Shown here: positions 15,195 through 20,874 of the stretch, piece by piece
Layout of the letters: each line of letters begins with the position of its first letter
How positions within the stretch are numbered: the stretch's first letter is position 1
Program-made: the position numbers and the translations under genes
Virus record (IMG/VR): IMGVR_UViG_3300042509_000762
Span: 1-39,088 of that record
Origin: a virus
Length of the DNA: 39,088 nucleotides
Reading direction: 5' to 3' (one strand)
Notes under the pieces: model-generated
What the model was told of the DNA's origin: nothing
Databases searched by the model: none
What the model saw: the letters and a program-made list of their open reading frames with translations, nothing else

Positions 15195-15628
15195 CAGATT
15201 GGTGGAGACACTACAAAGAAGTCCGCGCGCGTCTGAACCAGCAGCCGCAGATCACCAAGATCAAGCCTCCGAAACACGTCGACGACTACGTCATGCCGGT
15301 GTGCGTTCCAGAGGTTTCGGAAACCGCGGAGCAGCTGCAGAAAAAGCGGTTGAAGGGTTGCCCGCTTTCAATGCGTCGGCAGGCGATCGTCCTGCCGGTC
15401 CTCGAAGAGTTCGACATGACATGGGAACAGCTGTGGGAAAAAGACCGAACCGCAAAAATGCACCCGCCGCGGCGCAAGGTGTGGCTGAAGCTGTGGGAAG
15501 ACGGCATGTCGATGAACCAGATCGCGTACTACACGCGTCGAGATCACACGACGGTCCTGTGGGGCCTGCGGATGATCAAGAAGGAGCAATCAAAGGAGAA
15601 GGTGGAATGCACTACCGGGACACGCTGA
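15191..15628 (+). CDS. DnaA domain IV-like DNA-binding protein
   Basis: This 145-residue protein has a C-terminal half (about residues 92-133) resembling the DnaA box-binding domain. PPRRKVWLKLWEDGMSMNQIAYYTRRDHTTVLWGLRMIKKE contains RDHTTVL at 117-123, the hallmark of DnaA signature helix-turn-helix proteins. There is no AAA+ ATPase part, so it cannot open an origin alone. It may recruit or compete with host DnaA, or regulate transcription through DnaA boxes. A perfect DnaA box lies at 18752-18760. It is coupled to its neighbours through an ATGA and overlaps the next gene by 22 bases. Confidence 0.7.
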   Translation: MTDWWRHYKEVRARLNQQPQITKIKPPKHVDDYVMPVCVPEVSETAEQLQKKRLKGCPLSMRRQAIVLPVLEEFDMTWEQLWEKDRTAKMHPPRRKVWLKLWEDGMSMNQIAYYTRRDHTTVLWGLRMIKKEQSKEKVECTTGTR

Positions 15629-16011
15629 AGAAGGCGCTCGAGGTCATGGACGAGCGTCAGAAGAAGTACAGCACGCCGGAGATCAACTTCGCGCGCATCG
15701 CATCGCTCGCGTCGATCATGCTCAACCGCAACGTGACGCCATACGAAGTGTCGATGATCCAGCTCTGCACAAAGCTCGGCAGGCACATCGAGACGCCGGC
15801 CTACGAAGACAACGTGCTGGACGGCGTCAACTACCTCGCGTTCGTCGGCACGTTCGCCGGCCAGCATTTCGACGGCTTGTCTGAGCTGCGGCGCCAAGAA
15901 ATCATCGCCGGCATGGAAGAGGCGCTGCGTATGGACCAGGCGATCCGCAACAAGCCGCTGCTAACGGAAGCCGAACTTGAGGAGGCCTCCCGTGGCGCAG
16001 TCTCTGGTTGA
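15607..16011 (+). CDS. DUF6378-type protein (MazG-like nucleotide metabolism possible)
   Basis: This mostly helical protein of 134 residues has the pattern LEVMDERQKKYSTPEINFARIASLAS...VTPYEVSMIQLCTKLGRHIE...EDNVLDGVNYLAFVG. That pattern is typical of the DUF6378 phage family, whose fold resembles all-alpha NTP pyrophosphohydrolases. The pair of acidic-rich helices (DNVLDGVNYLA) fits a metal-binding site. ATG 15607 follows an AAGGAG site, and the frame overlaps the DnaA-like gene. A role in clearing modified or excess nucleotides is an inference from fold. Confidence 0.6.
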   Translation: MHYRDTLKKALEVMDERQKKYSTPEINFARIASLASIMLNRNVTPYEVSMIQLCTKLGRHIETPAYEDNVLDGVNYLAFVGTFAGQHFDGLSELRRQEIIAGMEEALRMDQAIRNKPLLTEAELEEASRGAVSG

Positions 16012-16228
16012 ACGTCTCGAGTTCACGGCAAAGACATCGCAGGATCCTGTCGACGCGCAGGCGCTGCGTGATGCTGCCGAAGCAATCGAGCTGTGCATCC
16101 GCTCGCTGTCGTTCTACCAGTGCGGCTGCAGCCTGCCTTGCACTGAGGACCAGTACAAAGACAGTCCCTGCGGCATGCGTGCCAAGCGCACGATCAAGGC
16201 GTTGAACGATGGCCGATCAAGGCTTTGA
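15992..16228 (+). CDS. small Cys-containing early protein
   Basis: This 78-residue protein uses GTG 15992, six bases after GGAGG (15981-15985); an upstream TTG lacks such a site. A helix (SLVERLEFTAKTSQDPVDAQALRDAAEAIEL) is followed by FYQCGCSLPC and DSPCG, giving four cysteines in 20 residues that may bind zinc. It overlaps both neighbours. No function is recognised. Confidence 0.6.
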   Translation: MAQSLVERLEFTAKTSQDPVDAQALRDAAEAIELCIRSLSFYQCGCSLPCTEDQYKDSPCGMRAKRTIKALNDGRSRL

Positions 16229-16469
16229 CGCCAACCTGATCCTCGATCAAGACGTCGGCGTTCGCGCCGCGCAGATCGCTGACGCCGTGATGACGATCGC
16301 CGAACGGATCAGCGAAGAAACAGACACACCGGCCTGCGGGGTCTTCCAGGAGATCATCAAGGCCGCTGTCGGAAGCATGCACTTCCACGGTCACGGAGAA
16401 TGTGCGGACGCACTGCTGAAGGCGGTTCTCGTCATCAGCGGAATGCCAGACGATACGACCATCAACTAG
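16209..16469 (+). CDS. hypothetical early protein
   Basis: This 86-residue acidic, helical protein (VRAAQIADAVMTIAERISEE, ECADALLKAVLVIS) overlaps the previous gene by 20 bases. A central HFHGHGEC stretch is His-rich and could hold a metal, but this is not enough to assign a role. The gene lies in the run of small early genes. Confidence 0.55.
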   Translation: MADQGFDANLILDQDVGVRAAQIADAVMTIAERISEETDTPACGVFQEIIKAAVGSMHFHGHGECADALLKAVLVISGMPDDTTIN

Positions 16470-16479
16470 GAGAGAGACG

Positions 16480-16638
16480 ATGCGTAAATTACTGACTGCA
16501 ATCGGCCTGTCGGTGTTCCTGCTGACGCCGACGATCGCCGTGGCCTGCTCGACGACGACATACTTCGTCAACGGCAAGGTGATCGTGTGTGTGACGTGCT
16601 GCAACAACGGCAGCAACTGCTCGACCGTGTGTTCGTGA
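16480..16638 (+). CDS. small exported Cys-rich peptide
   Basis: This 52-residue reading frame has a GGAGAGAG ribosome site. The first 22 residues are a textbook signal peptide: MRKLL, a hydrophobic core (AIGLSVFLL) and AVA before Cys23, usable by signal peptidase I or, less well, by the lipoprotein peptidase. The mature part is about 30 residues with six cysteines (23, 37, 40, 41, 47, 51), Thr/Asn-rich, suggesting disulfides in the periplasm. Envelope-directed roles such as superinfection exclusion are conceivable. No family is recognised. Confidence 0.6.
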   Translation: MRKLLTAIGLSVFLLTPTIAVACSTTTYFVNGKVIVCVTCCNNGSNCSTVCS

Positions 16639-16645
16639 GGTCGAG

Positions 16646-16885
16646 ATGCTGAACAACTTCCACGATTGGTTCAACAGCGCGAAGCGTGGCGCCAAGTTCA
16701 CCTACCACACGGGCGACCTGGCATTCGATCGGTATGTGCCGCTCGCAAAAACACCGACGCCTGAGAAGCGCGAACTCAACATGCTGGCCGAGATGGCATA
16801 CGAGCTTTACTTGCAAGGCGATATTTTGCTGATCCAAAAACGCCAGGAGAAGAACATCTACAAGTACATCGCGGTGAAGAGGTAA
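16646..16885 (+). CDS. hypothetical early protein
   Basis: This basic protein of 79 residues starts MLNNFHDWFNSAKRG. Its AKFTYHTGDLAFDRY stretch looks like a conserved small phage domain, followed by a helix and a short beta pair (ILLIQKRQEKNIYKYIAVKR) resembling a winged-helix end. A DNA-binding role is possible but unproven. A GAGG site lies before the ATG. Confidence 0.6.
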   Translation: MLNNFHDWFNSAKRGAKFTYHTGDLAFDRYVPLAKTPTPEKRELNMLAEMAYELYLQGDILLIQKRQEKNIYKYIAVKR

Positions 16886-16888
16886 ACG

Positions 16889-17086
16889 ATGGACAGAGAG
16901 AAGCACGCGTTCTTTACCGCCGTGCAGCGCATGGAGCGTGAGAGCAAAGAGCGTCGGAAGAAGGATGCCGAAGCGCACAAGCGGCACATGCTGGCAAGTA
17001 TGACCGGCGGCTTCGGAAGGAACCAAGCGACCCGCCCGAAGAAGATCACGCTGCCGCGGGTATCTATCTTGGAGGACAAGAAATGA
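16889..17086 (+). CDS. basic hypothetical early protein
   Basis: This 65-residue protein has a highly charged helix (FFTAVQRMERESKERRKKDAEAHKRHML) and a Pro/Lys-rich tail. It is coupled to the next gene by ATGA at 17083. The composition suggests nucleic acid contact or a disordered adaptor; nothing more can be said. Confidence 0.6.
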   Translation: MDREKHAFFTAVQRMERESKERRKKDAEAHKRHMLASMTGGFGRNQATRPKKITLPRVSILEDKK

Positions 17087-17346
17087 TCATGGTCAAAGGA
17101 CAGGAAGACGAGGACGGTGCTGGGCTGTATTGGGAGGACGGCACGCGGCTCACTGATAAAGAAGGCGAGGCTTGGTGGGCGGGCTATAACCAAGGCCATC
17201 AGGACGGCGAAGAGGATGCCGAGGAGGACATGCTTGGTGAGATCATGCGGCTGCGCGATGCGCTGCGTTACATGGTCGAAAACCCGGAAGATGTTGAGAG
17301 TTTTTGGCAGATTGCCCGCGTTGCGCTTGGGGAGGGGAAGGGATGA
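17083..17346 (+). CDS. acidic hypothetical early protein
   Basis: This 87-residue, strongly acidic protein (GQEDEDGAGLYWEDG, GHQDGEEDAEEDM) ends in a helix with MVENPEDVESFWQIARVAL. It overlaps both neighbours by ATGA. Small acidic phage proteins sometimes mimic DNA to block host nucleases, but no known family is recognised, so this is only a possibility. Confidence 0.6.
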   Translation: MIMVKGQEDEDGAGLYWEDGTRLTDKEGEAWWAGYNQGHQDGEEDAEEDMLGEIMRLRDALRYMVENPEDVESFWQIARVALGEGKG

Positions 17347-17540
17347 GTGAAATCACAGAGGCGCAGTTTGAGAGGGTCATACAACGTCTGGCTGATAATA
17401 ATAAGGCGTTGAGTGATCTTGTCGATTTTCACGCAAAAGAAAATGACCGGCTGCGTTGGGCGCTTAAGTTTATTCTTGGTGCTGAAAGGTTAAACGATGC
17501 TCACGTTGCCGCACGCACCGCGCTGGAGGAAAAGGAATGA
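17343..17540 (+). CDS. small helical early protein
   Basis: This 65-residue helical protein starts at ATG 17343, coupled by ATGA at both ends. It begins ITEAQFERVIQRLADNNKALSDLVDFHAKENDRLRWAL, a coiled-coil-like pattern. The ENDRLR motif is echoed in the next gene, so the pair may be related or may interact. Confidence 0.55.
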   Translation: MSEITEAQFERVIQRLADNNKALSDLVDFHAKENDRLRWALKFILGAERLNDAHVAARTALEEKE

Positions 17541-17731
17541 GCAGAGTAACCAAAAAAGCACTCAATGCCTTTGTCATTGCAAACCTTGAATCTGAAAATG
17601 ATCGGCTGCGTCGCCGCGTGCAGGAACTTGAGACGAAAGACATCATCCGCCTCGAAAAACAAACCAAACGTCTGTTCGCCGCGATTGCGGACATTTATGA
17701 GGTGATCATGTTACCGGGGATTAAACGATGA
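17537..17731 (+). CDS. small coiled-coil early protein
   Basis: This protein of 64 residues has a clear heptad region (IANLESENDRLRRRVQELETKDIIRLEKQ) and ends in a short hydrophobic helix. It shares the ENDRLR stretch with the upstream product and is coupled by ATGA on both sides. It is possibly a dimerisation partner; function is unknown. Confidence 0.55.
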   Translation: MSRVTKKALNAFVIANLESENDRLRRRVQELETKDIIRLEKQTKRLFAAIADIYEVIMLPGIKR

Positions 17732-17937
17732 ACTGCTCATCATGCCGCTACTACCGAGGCACGACGATCGGCTACTGCCATCGTTTTCCGCTTGTGACGA
17801 AGGCGGCGTCGACGCACTGGTGCGGAGAGTATGCGGCTGTCGACACGCCGAAGGCGCCGACAGACACGACGAAAAAATCACGCGGTAAACTTACATTTAA
17901 ATCGCCACATGATGATTTCTATGGAGAGAAAAAATGA
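17728..17937 (+). CDS. small zinc-ribbon-like protein
   Basis: This 69-residue protein has Cys3-x2-Cys6, then GYCHRFP with Cys17-His18, and WCGEY with Cys32, a pattern used by small phage zinc-binding proteins. The C-terminal half is Lys/Thr-rich and probably disordered. It is coupled by ATGA to the genes on both sides. It may be an adaptor for the nuclease encoded next, but only the position suggests this. Confidence 0.6.
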   Translation: MNCSSCRYYRGTTIGYCHRFPLVTKAASTHWCGEYAAVDTPKAPTDTTKKSRGKLTFKSPHDDFYGEKK

Positions 17938-18746
17938 ACTTTACGACAGGCTTGCACACGAATATGCCGGCACCGGACTATCACGCGATCGACGCACTGT
18001 CTGCGAGCGGTGCGAAGCATTTGCTGAGGTCACCCGCGCACTATCTCGCGCAAAAAGAGCAGCCGATGCAGCCGACCGCGGCGATGCGTCTCGGCACGGC
18101 AGTCCACACGATGATCCTTGAGCCGGAGAAGGCAGACATCGAGATCGCTAGGGCGCCGAAGGTCGACAAGCGGACGAAGGTCGGCAAGGAAACGATCGAG
18201 CTGTTTGAGCGCGAGAACGCCGGCAAGCTGTGTCTTGACGCCGACGTGTACGACAAGGCGGCAGCGATCGCTGACGCCGTGTACAAGCATCCGACAGCGC
18301 GCGAGCTGCTGAAGGATGGGCAGTCGGAAGTGTCGATGTTGTGGAAGGCTTACGGCGACACGCCGTGCAAGGCCCGCTTCGACTACTACCGCGGCGACGG
18401 CATCGTCGACATCAAGACGACGCAGGACGCGTCGCCCGAAGCATTCGCGCGCAGCATTGCGTCGCTGAAGTACCACATGCAGGCGGCGCACTATCTGCAG
18501 GGCTATCGTGAGGTGACGGGCTGGGACGCCGACCACTTCACGTTCATCGCCGTCGAGAACGAGCCGCCCTATGCGATCGGCATCTACCGGCTCGACGACG
18601 CGTCGCTGCAGACCGGACGCATGCTGATGGAGAAGGCCGCAATGGCCTTCCGGACGGCAGCAGATCCCGTCCAGTGGAAGGGCTACCGCCAGGACATCGA
18701 GACGATCTCCGTGCCGTCCTGGGCGTTGCTGGACCCCAGCTGGTAA
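17934..18746 (+). CDS. RecB/exonuclease VIII-like PD-(D/E)XK nuclease
   Basis: This 270-residue protein has the layout of phage recombination exonucleases. It has SASGAKHLLRSPAHYL (22-38), GTAVH with His58, Glu132 (SEVS), KARFD (146-150), VDIKTT with Asp159 and Lys161, and a final QAAHYLQGY motif (183-191). These are the PD-(D/E)XK catalytic and RecB signature elements. Such enzymes resect duplex ends to make 3' single strands for annealing or repair. The ssDNA-binding-like protein encoded at 20175 and the resolvase at 19654 are plausible partners. No separate annealase such as RecT is seen. Confidence 0.8.
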   Translation: MNFTTGLHTNMPAPDYHAIDALSASGAKHLLRSPAHYLAQKEQPMQPTAAMRLGTAVHTMILEPEKADIEIARAPKVDKRTKVGKETIELFERENAGKLCLDADVYDKAAAIADAVYKHPTARELLKDGQSEVSMLWKAYGDTPCKARFDYYRGDGIVDIKTTQDASPEAFARSIASLKYHMQAAHYLQGYREVTGWDADHFTFIAVENEPPYAIGIYRLDDASLQTGRMLMEKAAMAFRTAADPVQWKGYRQDIETISVPSWALLDPSW

Positions 18747-18751
18747 ATCGT

Positions 18752-18760
18752 TGTGGATAA
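18752..18760 (-). promoter_or_regulatory. perfect DnaA box
   Basis: On the minus strand this reads TTATCCACA, the strongest DnaA box consensus. It lies in the short non-coding stretch between the exonuclease gene and the HTH gene, 3 bases before the 20-bp operator-like element. With a DnaA-domain-IV-like protein encoded by the phage, a regulatory or origin role is plausible. Confidence 0.5.
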
Positions 18761-18762
18761 CT

Positions 18763-18791
18763 TTGTGTGTGAGACGCAAGCGATTGCGTCT
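18763..18791. promoter_or_regulatory. candidate operator / palindrome upstream of the HTH gene
   Basis: A perfect 8-bp inverted repeat, AGACGCAA (18772-18779) and TTGCGTCT (18784-18791), surrounds GCGA. It sits at the end of a 20-bp element (18763-18782) that recurs in the integrase region with three mismatches. TTGCGT at 18784-18789 can serve as a -35 box with TAGCTA (18808-18813) as the -10 box, spacing 18. This suggests autoregulation of the HTH gene. Confidence 0.6.
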
Positions 18792-18842
18792 ACACACGAA
18801 GACAGTCTAGCTAACGGTGCAGTGATTGGTGGAGGGTTTGAA

Positions 18843-19064
18843 GTGGCCGGGATTGTTATCGAGACTACAGACGACATCGTGCAGGTCATTGAGCGGGAGC
18901 GCGTGCGGCAGGGATTGTCGCAACGGCAGCTTTGCGCCGAGGCGGGCTTGTCGCATGGGGCTTATTGGTTTGTGAAGCAGAACCGTGGCGGGCTTCACAT
19001 GGACACAGCTTTGAGACTGCTCGAGGCTGTTGGGGCCGGCGTCAGTGTTGAGGTTCAAAAGTGA
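18843..19064 (+). CDS. XRE-type helix-turn-helix regulator
   Basis: This 73-residue protein is essentially a single HTH domain: IVQVIERERVRQGLSQRQLCAEAGLSHGAYWFVKQN, with the helix-turn-helix at about residues 24-47, then DTALRLLEAVGAGVSVEV. The GTG at 18843 is chosen because GGAGG (18831-18835) lies 7 bases upstream. The longer frame from 18753 would run through the palindrome and DnaA box and has no good ribosome site. It is the only clear transcription regulator of this type in the genome, so it is the best candidate to bind the repeated operator elements. It is Cro-sized and has no dimerisation or peptidase domain. Confidence 0.75.
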   Translation: MAGIVIETTDDIVQVIERERVRQGLSQRQLCAEAGLSHGAYWFVKQNRGGLHMDTALRLLEAVGAGVSVEVQK

Positions 19065-19657
19065 TGCCGATGCCTGGCGGAACAATCCTAATGTCAGGCC
19101 AAGTCTGGTCTGAAAAATGGGCCGGATATATCGACTGTGGCAACGGCAAGTTTCGCAAGCCTGCTGAATGGAACGGTCGAACCATTAATCGTTATGCGAT
19201 TGAAAAAAGATGCGCTCACTGCGGCACAGAAACGCTGCAAAACACATCGAACGCTAAAAAGAGCGCGAATGCCTATTGCTCTGTCGAGTGCAAATCGCAT
19301 TACGTCAAAGCTCGACATCGCGGCAATAAGGTTCGCAAGACGCGCAAACATGGTCGTGGCTCGCACGTTTTAGTTCGGATGCATGAGCATCATAGAGCTG
19401 GTCGTCATGGGACGGTCTTTGAACACATCCTAGTTGCCGAGCAAAAGATAGGTCGACCGATTGAAAGGCATGAGCGTGTTCATCACATCAACTGCATAAA
19501 AGACGACAACAGGCCTGAAAACCTATTTGTGTGTGCAGACGATCGAGAACACTTCCTCATTCACGGCACGCTAAACGATTGCGTTGCCGAACTGTTGGCG
19601 TCTGGCGCGATCGTTTTTGACGAGGATGCAAAGACTTATCGGGTCGTGAAGCAATGA
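19064..19657 (+). CDS. HNH endonuclease
   Basis: This 197-residue protein has two Cys pairs forming a zinc finger (Cys50-x2-Cys53 and Cys72-x3-Cys76). They are followed by an HNH core: VFEHILVAEQKIGRPI, VHHINCIKDDNRPENL (about 139-154) and REH at 161-163. This is the HNH_3 arrangement of free-standing homing-type endonucleases, so the gene may be a mobile intruder in the early operon. The ATG at 19064 overlaps the HTH stop (TGATG), and the stop overlaps the resolvase start (ATGA). ATG 19091 is an alternative start. Local codon use is more AT-rich than in the helicase gene. Confidence 0.82.
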   Translation: MPMPGGTILMSGQVWSEKWAGYIDCGNGKFRKPAEWNGRTINRYAIEKRCAHCGTETLQNTSNAKKSANAYCSVECKSHYVKARHRGNKVRKTRKHGRGSHVLVRMHEHHRAGRHGTVFEHILVAEQKIGRPIERHERVHHINCIKDDNRPENLFVCADDREHFLIHGTLNDCVAELLASGAIVFDEDAKTYRVVKQ

Positions 19658-20127
19658 TTTCGGTAGGAATAGATCCAGGTTTATCGGGAGCTATAGCGTT
19701 CTTTGATCGAGATGCCGGAACGCTTCAAGTGTTCGACATGCCAACTGTCGAGATTACGCGAAACGGCAAAAAGAAAAACGAAGTTGCAGCTCAAGCATTG
19801 GCGCTGATGTTTCGTCCTTTTGTCGATTGCCAAATGTCGATCTACCTTGAGCGTGTAAATGCGATGAAAGGCCAAGGTGTTACGAGCGTTTTTTCGTTTG
19901 GTAGATCAACAGGAATTGTCGAGGGCGTCGTGTCTTGGCTTTCGTCTCCATTAACGCTTGTTGCGCCGCAACTTTGGCAAAAAGCTGTTGGTTTGCGCGA
20001 CGGGAAAGATGGTTCGCGCCTTCGCGCAATGGAGCTGTTCCCGGCATACGCGGAATTGTTTCGCCTGAAAAAAGCACACGGGCGCTCAGATGCCGCTCTC
20101 ATCGCCTGGTACGGCGCGACGCAGTAA
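19654..20127 (+). CDS. RuvC-like Holliday junction resolvase
   Basis: This 157-residue enzyme has the RNase H-like fold signature: GIDPGLSG with Asp7, IYLERVNAMKGQGV with Glu66, FSFGRSTGIVEG, VAPQLWQK, and GRSDAALIAWYG near the end, where Asp146 likely completes the metal site. It should cut four-way junctions and branched DNA during replication, recombination or before packaging. Length is normal for RuvC-family resolvases. It is coupled to the HNH gene by ATGA. Confidence 0.85.
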   Translation: MISVGIDPGLSGAIAFFDRDAGTLQVFDMPTVEITRNGKKKNEVAAQALALMFRPFVDCQMSIYLERVNAMKGQGVTSVFSFGRSTGIVEGVVSWLSSPLTLVAPQLWQKAVGLRDGKDGSRLRAMELFPAYAELFRLKKAHGRSDAALIAWYGATQ

Positions 20128-20174
20128 TCCCGGCCACGGGGATCAGTGGCATTTTGGTAAAAGGACTATGGACT

Positions 20175-20798
20175 ATGGCTTTAGGGTTCAACACAGAAGG
20201 CCGCTCAAGCGGCGACATCCTGCCGATCGTGAAGTTCGACGCGAAGTCTGGCGACTTCATCGCCCGCAATCGCGAGCAGCGTTCGGACGGTATGTGGGAC
20301 AACATTGAGGAAGAGGTCGCGCTGCCGTTCAAAGCGATCTTTGACTTCGACAACATTGAGGTCGGCTGGCTGTCGTTCTCGTCGGGCGCTCCCGACTTCC
20401 ACATGGTCAAGTATGGCGAGCGTATGCCGGCGCAGCCGTCGCCCGAACACAAGCACGCGTTTCGGATCCGTATCTACTCCAAGGCTCTCGGCCTGCGTGA
20501 GTTCTCGCACAGCTCCAAGACCATGTTGCGGGCGATGGATCCTCTCCACAACCAATTCTTGGCCGACCAGGCGGCGAACCCCGGCAAGGTTCCTGTCGTC
20601 GAGGTCTCGGGCCTTGAGACCGTTAAGGTGAACAGCCCGCAAGGGGAATTGCGTTTCAAGGCGCCGAAGTGGTCGATCGTTTCGTGGGTCGCCAAGCCCG
20701 AGGCGATGGATGGAGCAGCAGCTGCTCCCGCTCCTGCGCCGGCTCCTAAGCCCGCTCCGGCTCCGGCTCCCGTTGCGGCCAGCGACGACGAGTTCTAA
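20175..20798 (+). CDS. ssDNA-binding-like protein
   Basis: This protein of 207 residues has a beta-rich body, an Ala/Pro-rich linker (about 178-200) and a very acidic end, SDDEF. It resembles single-stranded DNA-binding proteins, whose acidic tips recruit partner proteins. It lies between the resolvase and the primase-helicase, as expected for a replication SSB. The ATG at 20175 is chosen as the start of the conserved MALGFN style; ATG 20168 is in another frame. The body lacks a clear OB-fold signature, so the call rests on the tail, linker and place. Confidence 0.5.
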   Translation: MALGFNTEGRSSGDILPIVKFDAKSGDFIARNREQRSDGMWDNIEEEVALPFKAIFDFDNIEVGWLSFSSGAPDFHMVKYGERMPAQPSPEHKHAFRIRIYSKALGLREFSHSSKTMLRAMDPLHNQFLADQAANPGKVPVVEVSGLETVKVNSPQGELRFKAPKWSIVSWVAKPEAMDGAAAAPAPAPAPKPAPAPAPVAASDDEF

Positions 20799-20806
20799 CA
20801 AATAAA

Positions 20807-20839
20807 AAAGGGCAGGCTCACGGGTATGGCCTGCCCTTT
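20807..20839. terminator. hairpin between the ssDNA-binding and helicase genes
   Basis: A perfect 11-bp stem is formed by AAAGGGCAGGC (20807-20817) and GCCTGCCCTTT (20829-20839), with an 11-base loop. Rightward, there is no T tract beyond the stem. Leftward, the transcript would end in TTTTTT. It may be a weak rightward attenuator, a transcript-end stabiliser or a leftward terminator. Confidence 0.55.
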
Positions 20840-20874
20840 AGTTGTCCGCACCAGGGGAGAAAGAGTAGCGCGGA

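Noticed and set aside
16209-16469. HFHGHGEC stretch as a metalloenzyme site
   Set aside because: A short His-rich run in an otherwise helical small protein, with no family pattern, is not enough for a functional call.
18753-18842. Longer N-terminus for the HTH regulator
   Set aside because: It would place the DnaA box and the operator palindrome within coding sequence and lacks a ribosome site; GTG 18843 has GGAGG at ideal spacing.
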